Source: Natrinema mahii
GTDB taxonomy: Archaea > Halobacteriota > Halobacteria > Halobacteriales > Natrialbaceae
DNA: 64,000 nucleotides
NCBI GenBank assembly: GCA_000690595.2
Contig: JHUT02000001.1
Coordinates: forward strand, 310,001 to 374,000
Reading direction: 5' to 3'
Shown: piece by piece, positions 33,694-42,058 of the stretch
How positions within the stretch are numbered: position 1 is the stretch's first letter
How the letters are laid out: every line of letters starts with the position of its first letter
Translations under genes and position numbers: made by a program
Notes under the pieces: generated by a model
Seen by the model: the letters and a program-made list of their open reading frames with translations, nothing else
Database searches by the model: none
What the model was told of the DNA's origin: nothing

Positions 33694-34247
33694 GGCGACA
33701 CCCCCAGTGCCGAAACGACCTGTGCGGTCACGATCGCGACCGTCAGGAACGTCGCCACGCCGACGATCGAGGTCTTCGACGCCGAGCCGACGCCACAGAC
33801 ACCGTGACCGGACGTACACCCCTTGCCGATCCGAGTGCCGATCCCGACGAACACGCCGCCGAGCAGCAGCCGCCAGGGCTGGACGTCGGTCGACCAGAGC
33901 GTCACGCCGCCGACCTCGTACAGTTCGCCGGTCGTCCCGGGTTCGTAGAGCGAGGTCGTAATCACGCCCGACTGGACCGTCGCCGCGAACGCGAGCGCGC
34001 CCAGGATGATACCGAGCGTGAACACGACCCGCCAATCACGCGACGGGACGTACTGCTGGAACCGGGACTGCCCCGAGACGTACGACAGCGTCGACTCGAG
34101 GAACGTACTCGCCCCGGCCGGGATGCCGGTCCCGACGTAGATCACGACCGCGCCGAGACCGACGAGCAGTCCGCCGACGGCATAGCGGCTGATCCCGTTG
34201 GGGAACAGCTCGGCGGTCAGTTGGAGCGCGACTGGATCAGCTACCAT
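33690..34247 (-). CDS. YeeE/YedE family protein, N-terminal half
   Basis: 185 residues, about five membrane helices. Contains the first pore motif GKGCTSGHGVCGVGSAS with Cys144 and Cys151. With the adjacent half-gene it should rebuild a complete YeeE-type thiosulfate channel. It begins 6 nt after the stop of the upstream rhodanese-MBL gene, so importer and sulfur enzyme are in one operon. The two-gene arrangement is common in haloarchaea. Confidence 0.87.
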   Translation of the reverse strand: MVADPVALQLTAELFPNGISRYAVGGLLVGLGAVVIYVGTGIPAGASTFLESTLSYVSGQSRFQQYVPSRDWRVVFTLGIILGALAFAATVQSGVITTSLYEPGTTGELYEVGGVTLWSTDVQPWRLLLGGVFVGIGTRIGKGCTSGHGVCGVGSASKTSIVGVATFLTVAIVTAQVVSALGVSP

Positions 34248-34253
34248 GTGGCG

Positions 34254-35447
34254 TTAGTCACCGGCGAGCGACTCCTGGCTCGCCGCGCAGTTGTTCGGGC
34301 CGAGCTCGAGTGCGAACGCCTCCTCGTCGTCGGCCGCTTGCTGCCCGAGGTTCGTCGCGATGATGGCCTCGTAGTTGGCCGGTCGGGGCGGCATGTCCGA
34401 GAGGATCAGGTCGACGAACTCGTCTTCGTCCATCGTCAGGGCGTCCATCTCCTCGACGAGGTCGCCGATCGGCGCGGTGTAGGTGCCGTCGTCGGCGGGG
34501 ACGGCGGAATCGCTGAAGTGAGCGCCGCCGATCAGGGTCTCGTCGGGCAGGGTGAGGACCCGCTCCTGAAGCGACTCGTAGAGGGTTCGGGCCGCGTCGG
34601 GAGCGCCGTCGTCGCCCTCCTCGAGGTCGGGGCGGGCGACGCTCTCGATGAACAGCCCGTCGCCGGTCGCGAGCAGGCTCGCATCGAGCAGGTACGAGGT
34701 CATCCCGGTCGTGTGGCCGGGCGTCGCGATCGTCTCGATGGTGGCGTCGCCGATCTGGAACTCGTCGCCGTCCTCGGCCTGAGTCAGTTCGTCGGCGTAG
34801 GTGACCCCGCGGTCGACCGCCGCTGCGGGGATGACGCCCTCGACCCCGTCGTCGTCGAGGTTGCGGACGCCAGAGATGTGGTCGGCGTGGATGTGCGTAT
34901 CGAGCGCGTACTGCAGGTCGACGCCCAGCTCCTCGGCGTCTGCGAGGTAGCGATCGGTAAACGCCCGCAGCGGATCGACGACGGCGGCCTCACCGCCGTC
35001 GACGAGCAGGTACCCGAGACAGCCCGAGGAGGGACGCTGGTACTGGTAGAGCGTCCCCGAGCCGTCGTAGCCGGTGACCTCAACGCGCTCGTAGATGCGC
35101 GCCCAGCCGTTCATCCCGTCCTCGAGGTGGTTGACGTCGTAGCCGCGCTCTTCGAGCGTGCCTGCGACGTACTCGCTGGCACCGCCCTTGGCACAGAGGA
35201 CGGTCACTTCGCGGTCCTTGGGAATCCGTGCAAGGACGTCGTCGTCGATCTCGTCCTCGAGGAACTCGAAGTACGGGACGTTGATCGACTCGACGGTCTC
35301 GCCGTCGATGTGCCACTCGTCGTAGTCCGATTCCATGCGCGCATCGAGGAGCGTGACGTCTTCGCCCGCGTCAATCCGGCTCTTCAGCGTGTCAGGCGTG
35401 ATCGGTTCGACTTCTGCGTCCGGGGTCGGGAAGTCTTCTGCGTTCAT
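34254..35447 (-). CDS. Rhodanese-metallo-beta-lactamase fusion, persulfide dioxygenase-like
   Basis: 397 residues, paralogue of the enzyme at 22.4-23.6 kb. The rhodanese domain has Cys85 in LCAKGGAS; the metallo-beta-lactamase domain has THIHADHISG (His185, His187, Asp189, His190), ATPGHTTGM and GDGLFIESVARPDL, where the ETHE1 GRT/D motif has become ARPD. The C-terminus again has ELGPNNCAA (Cys387) followed by eight extra residues. It heads an operon with the split YeeE and PiT permease genes. The ATG was chosen from the TATA-like CCTTTTATGCG at 35476-35486. Likely acts on thiosulfate-derived or thiol persulfide sulfur. Confidence 0.85.
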   Translation of the reverse strand: MNAEDFPTPDAEVEPITPDTLKSRIDAGEDVTLLDARMESDYDEWHIDGETVESINVPYFEFLEDEIDDDVLARIPKDREVTVLCAKGGASEYVAGTLEERGYDVNHLEDGMNGWARIYERVEVTGYDGSGTLYQYQRPSSGCLGYLLVDGGEAAVVDPLRAFTDRYLADAEELGVDLQYALDTHIHADHISGVRNLDDDGVEGVIPAAAVDRGVTYADELTQAEDGDEFQIGDATIETIATPGHTTGMTSYLLDASLLATGDGLFIESVARPDLEEGDDGAPDAARTLYESLQERVLTLPDETLIGGAHFSDSAVPADDGTYTAPIGDLVEEMDALTMDEDEFVDLILSDMPPRPANYEAIIATNLGQQAADDEEAFALELGPNNCAASQESLAGD

Positions 35448-35506
35448 TATCGTACATCCCTCAGTATTGGCTGGTCGCATAAAAGGATTTGCATAGTAGT
35501 TCCTCG

Positions 35507-35521
35507 TTTGCACAATATAGC
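35507..35521 (-). promoter_or_regulatory. Candidate regulator site upstream of rhodanese-MBL operon
   Basis: Minus-strand reading GCTATATTGTGCAA, located about 25 nt upstream of the TATA box. It shares the TATATTG core with the trxA element and stands in the 245-bp region between two divergent sulfur operons. Inference from recurrence and position. Confidence 0.4.
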
Positions 35522-35613
35522 ATCGGCGAGGTGTGAGTGGGATAGCCTCAGGGAGCCACACTGGCAGTCTAGAGTGTGTATTGCGCCTGTACGCAACATC
35601 GGTTGTTTGCGTA

Positions 35614-35660
35614 TCCCACAATAATCGATATCCTTTTAACGTCGTAGCCAATATTGTGTA
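35614..35660 (+). promoter_or_regulatory. Promoter of the tusA-dsrE2 operon with ACAATA/AATATTGT elements
   Basis: A TATA-like CCTTTTAACG at 35632-35641 is flanked by CCACAATAATCG at 35617-35628 (upstream) and CCAATATTGTGTA at 35648-35660 (downstream, near the predicted transcript start). The downstream copy could hinder initiation when bound, while the upstream one has the position of an activator site. Which is functional is unknown. Confidence 0.4.
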
Positions 35661-35692
35661 GTAGCTCCAATACAGATACGGAGTATCCAACC

Positions 35693-35938
35693 ATGAGTGA
35701 CGAATTCGACATCACGGAGACGCTCGACGTCAAAGGTGCATCGTGTCCCATGCCGGTCGTCAAGACCAAGTCCGCCATCGACGAACTCGACGAGGACGAA
35801 GTCCTCGAGGTCGTGGCGACGGACTCGGGCAGTATGAGCGACATCGACGGCTGGGCGACCGGAACCGACGGCGTCGAACTCCTCGAGCAGGTCGAGGACG
35901 GCGACGTCTACAAACACTACGTGCAGAAGACGGCGTAA
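35693..35938 (+). CDS. TusA-family sulfur carrier
   Basis: 81 residues, the normal size for TusA. The carrier cysteine is Cys18 in the motif GASCPMPVVKTKSAI. TusA-type proteins hold sulfur as a persulfide and pass it between rhodaneses, DsrE-type proteins and tRNA or dissimilatory enzymes. Only one base separates it from the DsrE2 gene, a pairing seen in many sulfur oxidisers. The start follows a promoter with two ACAATA/ATATTGT elements. Confidence 0.88.
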   Translation: MSDEFDITETLDVKGASCPMPVVKTKSAIDELDEDEVLEVVATDSGSMSDIDGWATGTDGVELLEQVEDGDVYKHYVQKTA

Positions 35939-35939
35939 G

Positions 35940-36518
35940 ATGAGTACGGACACACCTTCGGCGACGGACGGCGAGCCGATGACCGAGGAGGAGCTGCGGA
36001 CACAGGTCGCGGAACTCGAGGAGAAAGTCGCCGCGCTCGAGACCGAGGTCGGCGACGATCAAAAGAAGATGACGATCATCGCGACCAAGGGCAGCTTCGA
36101 CATGGCCTATCCGCCCCTGATCCTCGCGAGTACGGCGGCCGCGTTCGGCTGGGACGTCGTCGTCTTCCATACGTTCTGGGGGCTCGACATCCTCCACGAG
36201 GAGAAGTCGGCGGACCTGCAACTGTCGGCGGTCGGCAACCCGAACATGCCGATGCCGAACTCGATCGCCGCGCTGCCCGGCATGGACCGGATGGCGACGT
36301 GGATGATGGAAAAGAAGATCGACGAGAACGGCACCGCGACCATCGAGGAACTCATCGACCTCTCGCTCGAGCAGGGCGTCGAACTGCAGGCCTGTCAGAT
36401 GACCATCGAACTGATGGACTACGACGAGGACGACTTCCGCGACGACGTCACCGTCGGCGTCGGCGCTGCGACCGCCCTCCAGCACATGGCGGAGTCGGAC
36501 ATTCAACTCCTCGTCTAG
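35940..36518 (+). CDS. DsrE2-like sulfur carrier protein
   Basis: 192 residues: a short coiled coil (about 15-40) followed by a DsrE/DsrF/DrsH-like domain (TIIATKGSFDMAYPPLILASTAAAFGWDVVVFHTFWGLDIL). The candidate active cysteine is Cys152 in LQACQMTIELM, matching the CQMT motif of DsrE2. In sulfur oxidisers DsrE2 accepts sulfur from rhodanese and TusA; unlike several bacterial DsrE2 proteins, this one has no clear membrane helices. Immediately follows tusA in the same operon. Confidence 0.86.
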   Translation: MSTDTPSATDGEPMTEEELRTQVAELEEKVAALETEVGDDQKKMTIIATKGSFDMAYPPLILASTAAAFGWDVVVFHTFWGLDILHEEKSADLQLSAVGNPNMPMPNSIAALPGMDRMATWMMEKKIDENGTATIEELIDLSLEQGVELQACQMTIELMDYDEDDFRDDVTVGVGAATALQHMAESDIQLLV

Positions 36519-36546
36519 ACCGGCCGTTCACGTGGCTTCACTATCG

Positions 36547-36777
36547 ATGACAAACGAACGCACACCAGTCGAAGACGTGATCGAAACGATCGCGACGGCG
36601 GACGACGTCGATCCCGCGTCGATGACGCCGCCGCTCGCGACCGCGATCGACCCCGAGGCGCTGAACGAACTGGTCGCCCGCGGATCGACCGACGCCGACC
36701 GCCACCTCGAGGTCGCGTTCACCTACCGCGATCACGAGGTCGTCGTGGACGAACGCGGGACCGTCGAACTCGACTGA
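36547..36777 (+). CDS. HalOD1 output-domain protein, stand-alone
   Basis: 76 residues forming one HalOD1 domain (VEDVIETIATADDVDPASMTPPLATAIDPEALNELVARG, then FTYRDHEVVVDERGTVEL). It follows dsrE2 by 28 nt on the same strand and precedes a histidine kinase gene with its own promoter. A role as a signalling adaptor is possible but unproven. A GTG 15 nt upstream is an alternative start. Confidence 0.75.
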   Translation: MTNERTPVEDVIETIATADDVDPASMTPPLATAIDPEALNELVARGSTDADRHLEVAFTYRDHEVVVDERGTVELD

Positions 36778-36936
36778 TCGCGGCATCGCCAGTCCCGCCG
36801 TACCGTAGCGGTACAGTCCTTTCTGCGGCGGATCGCTCCGATCGCCTCTCGAGCGACGGCACCCTCGCCGCGTCGAGACGACGAACCGGGTCCCCTTCCG
36901 GCAACGCTAATTGACTGGGACCACTGTCGGTATGCG

Positions 36937-38988
36937 ATGGCACCTGCGACCCGTCTCGGGACGGACGTGTCCGGGAGAGACGTGATCACCGGCCTCGGGG
37001 TGCTGTACGCACTGCTCGGAACGACGTGGCCGCTCGTACAGCCCACCGGGGACGTGTCCGCTCAGGAACGGGTGATCGTCGCCGTCCTCGTCGGCGGCGC
37101 TGGGCTCGTCCTGCTCTACGGGAGTTCCCGGTTGCCACGGACCGACATCCGCCCCGGGTTCTTCGGGACCGTCGCGAGCTGGAGTCTCCGCGGCGTCGGG
37201 GCGGTCGTGGGCATCCTCCTCTTTATCGAACTCGTCGGGGATCTCTCCGATCCGACGGGGAATTTCCTCATCCTGTCCTCGCTCGCCGCCGTCGCCGGCT
37301 TCGGCGCGGGCGTCCACGACGCGCGAGCCAAGTCGCGTGCGTACACGCTCGAGCAGCGCAACGACGAGCTGCAGCGGACCCGATCGGAGCTCGAGGAGAC
37401 CGTCGATCGGCTCGAGGAGTCCGAACGGCGATACCGCACGATCACGGAGACCTTCCCGAACGGTGCGGTCGCGCTGGTCGACGCCGACCTCCGACACACG
37501 CTCGTCGCGGGACAGGGGTTCGAGACGATCGAGTTCAGCGCCGACGATCTTCGGGGCGAGCGACTCCACGAGGTCTACTCGGGGGACGCGCTGGAGACCG
37601 TCGAATCGAACTACCGTGCGACCCTCGAGGGCGAACCGCGGACGTTCGAACTGGACGTGCAGGGCCGAACGTTCGAGTTCCGCACGCATCCGCTGTCCGA
37701 CGGCGGCGACGCCGACGCCATCCTGGCGATGTCCCAGGACGTCACCGGGCGCAAGCAGCGCGAACGGGAACTCGCGAAGCGAGCCCGACAGCAACGGGCC
37801 ATCGCCGATCTCGGTCAGTTCGCGCTCGAGGCCGACGACCTCGACGACCTCATGGACGAGGCGAGTCGCCGCGTGGCGGTCGCCCTCGATAACGACTACT
37901 GCAAGGTGCTCGATCTCGCCGACTCCGGCGAGGAACTGCTCCTCCGACAGGGCGTCGGCTGGGACGACGGACTCGTCGGCAACGCGACGGTCTCCGCGGT
38001 CGAAGGGGGATCACAGGCCGCACACACGCTCGCGACCACCACGCCGGTCGTCGTCGAGGATATCGAGACGGACCCGCGATTCAGCGGGCCCGCGTTGCTA
38101 ACGGACCACGGCGTCCGAAGCGGGATCAGCACCATCATCGGCCCGGTCGACGAGCCCTGGGGAATTCTGGGGACCCACGACACCGACCGCGACGAGTTCA
38201 GCGAGGAAGACGTCTCCTTCGTCCAGAGCGTCGCCAACGTCCTCGCGGAAGCGATCGAGCGCCGCCAGTATCAGGCCGACCTCGAGGCCCTGATCGACGA
38301 TCTCGAGGAGTCCAACAAACGGCTCGAGCAGTTCGCCTACGCGGCCTCCCACGATCTGCAGGAACCCCTGCGGATGGTCTCGTCGTACCTCCAGTTGATC
38401 GAACGGCGGTACGAGGACGACCTCGACGAGGAGGGCCGGGAGTTCCTCGCGTTCGCCGTCGACGGGGCCGACCGCATGCGATCGATGATCGACGGATTGC
38501 TGCAGTACTCCCGCGTGAAAACGGACGCGGATCCGCTGGAACCGGTCGATTTGGACGCCGTCTTCTCGGACGTCCGCGCGGACTTGCGGAGGCGGATCGA
38601 GGCGACCGACGCGACGGTCACCGCCGAGCCGCTGCCCCGCGTCGAGGGCGATCCCGCCCAGTTGCGACAGGTCCTCCGGAACCTCCTCGAGAACGCGATC
38701 GAGTACAGCGGCGACGAGTCGCCGACGGTTCACGTCTCCGCGCGGCCCGACGGCACCGACTGGATCGTCTCGGTCAGCGACGAGGGGATCGGGATCGATC
38801 CCGACGATCAGGACCGGATCTTCGAGGTCTTCGAGCGGGCCCACGGTCGCCAGGAGGGCACCGGGACCGGGATCGGGCTGGCGCTGTGTGAACGGGTCGT
38901 CGAGCGCCACGGCGGCGATATCTGGGCCGACTCCGAGCCCGGCGACGGGACGACCGTCTCGTTTACGCTCCCGACGGCGAGCAACTGA
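36937..38988 (+). CDS. Membrane sensor histidine kinase (PAS-GAF-HisKA-HATPase)
   Basis: 683 residues. Four or so membrane helices at about 15-130, a short coiled coil (about 140-165), a PAS domain (about 165-275), a GAF domain (about 290-440, DNDYCKVLDLADSGEELLL), then HisKA with phospho-acceptor His472 (FAYAASHDLQEPLRMVSSYLQLIERRY) and a HATPase_c domain with N box NLLENAIEYS, G1 box VSDEGIGIDPDD and GTGIGLALCERVV. The response regulator is not adjacent. A GCTAATTG box near 36907 fits the ATG at 36937. Confidence 0.9.
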   Translation: MAPATRLGTDVSGRDVITGLGVLYALLGTTWPLVQPTGDVSAQERVIVAVLVGGAGLVLLYGSSRLPRTDIRPGFFGTVASWSLRGVGAVVGILLFIELVGDLSDPTGNFLILSSLAAVAGFGAGVHDARAKSRAYTLEQRNDELQRTRSELEETVDRLEESERRYRTITETFPNGAVALVDADLRHTLVAGQGFETIEFSADDLRGERLHEVYSGDALETVESNYRATLEGEPRTFELDVQGRTFEFRTHPLSDGGDADAILAMSQDVTGRKQRERELAKRARQQRAIADLGQFALEADDLDDLMDEASRRVAVALDNDYCKVLDLADSGEELLLRQGVGWDDGLVGNATVSAVEGGSQAAHTLATTTPVVVEDIETDPRFSGPALLTDHGVRSGISTIIGPVDEPWGILGTHDTDRDEFSEEDVSFVQSVANVLAEAIERRQYQADLEALIDDLEESNKRLEQFAYAASHDLQEPLRMVSSYLQLIERRYEDDLDEEGREFLAFAVDGADRMRSMIDGLLQYSRVKTDADPLEPVDLDAVFSDVRADLRRRIEATDATVTAEPLPRVEGDPAQLRQVLRNLLENAIEYSGDESPTVHVSARPDGTDWIVSVSDEGIGIDPDDQDRIFEVFERAHGRQEGTGTGIGLALCERVVERHGGDIWADSEPGDGTTVSFTLPTASN

Positions 38989-39002
38989 GCCGGCCGACGC
39001 CG

Positions 39003-40127
39003 TTACCACTCCGATCGCAGGGACTCGAGCAGCCGATCGACCTCGCTCTCGGTGTTGACGGCGTGGACGGACGCCCGAATCGCGTTCGGCGAGGGGAGGT
39101 CCCGCAGGACGATCCCGTCGGCGGCCAGCCGCTCGACCGTCGCCGCCGGGTCGTCGACGTCGATCGTCACGAGCCCCGACTCCGGCGTCGACGGACTGAG
39201 CAGGCGATCGGCAGGGACGCCGTCCGCCAGTCGACCGGCGAGGCGGCGGACGCGGTCTTCGATTTCGACGCCGTCGATCGCGTCGATCGCTTCCCTGAGC
39301 GCGACGTGCGGTGCCGGGTTCGCCGATCCGACTTCGAACCGACGCGCGCCGGCCGCGTACTCGTAGGGGTCGGCGGACGGCGTCTCGACGCTTCGGTAGC
39401 CGACCGTCCGCGGTTCGAGACGCTCGGCGACGTCGCGAGCAACGTAGAGGAAGCCGCCGCCCCACAGCCCGAGCAGCCACTTGTGGCCGGCGGCAGCGAC
39501 CGCGTCGGCGCCCCACTCTCGGACGTCCATCGGCAACTGGCCGGGGACCTGGACGGCGTCGACGAGCGCGAGCGCGCCGGCGTCGTGGGCGATATCGACC
39601 ATCTCCGCCACGGGAAGCCGCGTCCCGTGGGTCCACGTGACCGCGCTGAAGCAGACGACGCTGGCGTCAGCGACGGCCGTGGCGAAGCGCTCGAGGTCGA
39701 CGCGACCGGCCTCGGTCTCGACGACGCGAACCTCGACGCCGTCCCGCTTGAGGCGTTGCCACGGGAGGATTCCGGCGGGGTGTTCGAGGTCCGTCCGGAC
39801 GACGATGTCGCCGGGCTGCCAGTCGATCGCGTTGGCGACGGCGTTGATCCCGGCCGTCGTACTCTCGGTGAGTGCGATCTCGTCCGCGTCGGCCCCGACA
39901 AACGACGCGACCCGCTCTCGAGTGCGATCGAGCGCTCGAAACGCGGTCTCGTAGGGGTGGTCCTCGATCGGCGACTCGTACTCGTGTTCACGGACGAACT
40001 CGTCGGCGGCGTCGACGACGTATTTCGGACTCGGCCCGTGAGCGCCGAAGTTGAGATAGGTCCCCTCCTGCAGGGCGGGGATGTCCGCCCTGAGTTCGGT
40101 CGGCGTCATCGCCGTACTCGATTGCAT
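39003..40127 (-). CDS. Class V aminotransferase-fold PLP enzyme
   Basis: 374 residues. PLP lysine in AAAGHKWLLGLWGGGFLYV (about 210-228) and a preceding Asp-Ala-Val-Gln motif (ALVDAVQVPGQLPMDV) are typical of the class V family that includes cysteine desulfurases and isopenicillin N epimerase-like enzymes. The mobile loop cysteine of a true desulfurase is not seen near the C-terminus, so desulfurase activity is unlikely. The start is supported by an ATTATTA TATA-like box at about 40152-40158 on the minus strand, 27 nt upstream. Confidence 0.8.
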   Translation of the reverse strand: MQSSTAMTPTELRADIPALQEGTYLNFGAHGPSPKYVVDAADEFVREHEYESPIEDHPYETAFRALDRTRERVASFVGADADEIALTESTTAGINAVANAIDWQPGDIVVRTDLEHPAGILPWQRLKRDGVEVRVVETEAGRVDLERFATAVADASVVCFSAVTWTHGTRLPVAEMVDIAHDAGALALVDAVQVPGQLPMDVREWGADAVAAAGHKWLLGLWGGGFLYVARDVAERLEPRTVGYRSVETPSADPYEYAAGARRFEVGSANPAPHVALREAIDAIDGVEIEDRVRRLAGRLADGVPADRLLSPSTPESGLVTIDVDDPAATVERLAADGIVLRDLPSPNAIRASVHAVNTESEVDRLLESLRSEW

Positions 40128-40462
40128 ACCTCTCCCTACGGAATCGGCCGGTAATAATCTTGGGTACATTATGAAATACTGGATCGCACGGACGGACGCG
40201 TCTCGCCACCGGGTACCGGTCACCGACCGTCGGTCTCCGACTCGCCCGTCGTCCGTTCGAACACCGGCCCGTAGTGAGCGGGCGGGAGTTCGAGTTGCTC
40301 CTCGAGGGAAAACGCCTCGCCGTCTAGCACGGCGGCCGTCTCGCGCGACCGATCGTGCTAGTCGACGACGGAGCGTCGCCCCCGGCGTCGGCCACAGTCT
40401 ACCTCACCGGTCCCAGTCGGGTCGTCCCGTATTCCGGAACCGTCTCGCGTCTCTGGGTCGGG
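40128..40462. other. Intergenic region with a possible gene remnant
   Basis: About 335 nt. The left end is the promoter of the class V aminotransferase gene. At 40220-40363 on the minus strand an open stretch reads RETAAVLDGEAFSLEEQLELPP then AHYGPVFERTTG before stopping, preceded by an in-frame TAG; the composition is protein-like but no start codon besides a GTG is available and I cannot assign a family. It may be the tail of a deleted gene. Confidence 0.3.
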
Positions 40463-40675
40463 TTACGACGACGTGTCGACGCCCAGAACCCGGTACAGGA
40501 GACAGGTTCGAGTCAGGGCCGTTCCGAGCAGGACACCCCCGATCAACAGCGCGACGGCACCCACTGCCGTCCCGAACTCGAGCGCGCCGCCGAGCGTCGC
40601 GATGCCGACGGCGGCCAGTACCGCGCCGCCGACCGCGCGGACGTTCCGGTCCGTCGCCCCTATATTGTGCTTCAT
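40463..40675 (-). CDS. Small YgaP-type membrane protein (DUF2892)
   Basis: 70 residues with two membrane helices and the typical N-terminus MKHNIGATDRNVRAVGG of DUF2892/YgaP-like inner-membrane proteins. In bacteria this domain is fused to or encoded beside rhodaneses and sulfur genes. The ATG was chosen over an upstream one because a CTTAAG box at about 40700-40705 lies 27 nt before it. ATTGTG and CACAAA half-sites flank the start codon, similar to the element at other redox promoters, though part of it is coding. Confidence 0.8.
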   Translation of the reverse strand: MKHNIGATDRNVRAVGGAVLAAVGIATLGGALEFGTAVGAVALLIGGVLLGTALTRTCLLYRVLGVDTSS

Positions 40676-40781
40676 GCCCACAAATACACAGAGAAAACGC
40701 TTAAGCATTGCTCAAATTCCGAGTTCCGGCGAGCCACCGTCGTCACTGAAACGGTTGCACGCTGATCGCAACCAACGATCG

Positions 40782-42053
40782 TCAGTGGCCGCTATGGCCG
40801 CCGTCCGCCCCGTCGGCCGCGGCCGCCCACGCGTCGGGAAGGCGCGCGTACACCGTCGCGTTCCCGACGAGCGCGTCGACGGTCGTGTACTCGTCGACCG
40901 CGTGGACGGTGTCCGTCCCGAGCGCGAACTCCACCGTCGGTACGCCGGCGTTGCGGAGCTTCTTCGCGTCGCCGCCGCCGGTCGCGCTCCGGCGATACAC
41001 CCGCTCGCCGGTCGTCGCTTCGGCGCTCGAGACGACGGCCTCGACGAGCGGGCTGTCGATCGGTTCGGCGGTGCCGACGCTCCAGGCAACGTCGGCGACG
41101 GTGACTCCTTCGCAATCGGCGACGCACTCCCGAATCTCCGAGAAGAGATCGGCGGTACATACGCCCGCGGTCACTCGGATATCGATCTCAGCGCGAGCCG
41201 TCTGGGGGACGCTGTTGATCGCGTCCCCGCCCTCGAGGACGCCGAGGTTGAGCGTCGGCGTCTCGAACAGGTCGCGGGCGGTCTCGACGCCCATCGTCGG
41301 CTCGTAGAACGCGACCGACTCCTCGAGAATCGGCTCGATTGCGGGGTCGAGTTCGAGTCGCCGCCGCCCGAACCGCTGTCGCAGCGTGCCGACCGCGTCG
41401 TAGAGGCGATCGATCGCGTTCTCGCCCAGCACCGGCCGCGAGCCGTGTGCGGCCTCGCCGGTCGCCTCGAGCGTCAGCCAGATGCTGCCCCGGTCGGCGA
41501 CCGTCACGGAGTGGTGTTCCTCCTCGCAGGTCGGTTCGCCGATGACGCAGGCGTCGGCCGCGAGGCGGTCGGCCTCGAGCAGCGCCGGCAGGCCGGCATC
41601 GCCGCCGACCTCCTCGTCGCTGACGAACGCGAACGCGAGGTCGACTGGCGGTTCGATCCCCGTCTCCGCGAACGCGCGGATCACGAACAACATCGCGGCG
41701 ACGGCTCCTTTCATATCGGTCGCGCCGCGGCCGTAGAGTCGGTCGTCGACGCGCTCCCCGAGGGGATCGTGCGACCAGGCGTCGCGGTCGAACGGCACCG
41801 TATCGAGATGCCCGTTGTACAGCAGCGTGCGGTCGCTCGCGCCCGGCAGCGTCACGAGGAGGTTCGGCTTCGCGGGATCGACCGCGACCCGCTCGACGTC
41901 GACCGGGAGCGGCGACAGGGACTCCTCGAGCAGCGAGACGATCTCGCGCGTATCGCCCGGCGGGTTCGTTGTGTCGATCGCCAGCAGATCGAGCGCGAGG
42001 TCGACCAGTTCCTCGCGGCGGTCGGCGACGAACGCCTCGAGTTCGTCGGTCAT
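40782..42053 (-). CDS. M20-family metallopeptidase (ArgE/DapE-like)
   Basis: 423 residues. Zinc-binding motif NGHLDTVPF (about 78-86), then GRGATDMKGAVAAMLF (bridging Asp) and the catalytic Glu-Glu in FVSDEEVGG, followed by a lid domain (about 190-300) and a final His in TDTVHAVDEYT. Such enzymes deacylate amino acids or cut dipeptides; ArgE- and DapE-like proteins cannot be told apart by eye. An ATG at 42053 is used rather than GTG at 42062. It follows the flavoprotein gene after only 5 nt, so they may share a message. Confidence 0.85.
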   Translation of the reverse strand: MTDELEAFVADRREELVDLALDLLAIDTTNPPGDTREIVSLLEESLSPLPVDVERVAVDPAKPNLLVTLPGASDRTLLYNGHLDTVPFDRDAWSHDPLGERVDDRLYGRGATDMKGAVAAMLFVIRAFAETGIEPPVDLAFAFVSDEEVGGDAGLPALLEADRLAADACVIGEPTCEEEHHSVTVADRGSIWLTLEATGEAAHGSRPVLGENAIDRLYDAVGTLRQRFGRRRLELDPAIEPILEESVAFYEPTMGVETARDLFETPTLNLGVLEGGDAINSVPQTARAEIDIRVTAGVCTADLFSEIRECVADCEGVTVADVAWSVGTAEPIDSPLVEAVVSSAEATTGERVYRRSATGGGDAKKLRNAGVPTVEFALGTDTVHAVDEYTTVDALVGNATVYARLPDAWAAAADGADGGHSGH

Positions 42054-42058
42054 CGCCG

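Noticed and set aside
39003-40127. Class V aminotransferase as a cysteine desulfurase feeding TusA
   Set aside because: No cysteine is seen in the mobile active-site loop expected near the C-terminus, and no IscU or SufE partner is nearby.
40660-40690. ATTGTG/CACAAA pair at the YgaP-type gene as a member of the ATATTGT regulon
   Set aside because: Part of it is inside the start codons (Lys-His-Asn-Ile), so its sequence is explained by the protein; kept only as a weak remark.
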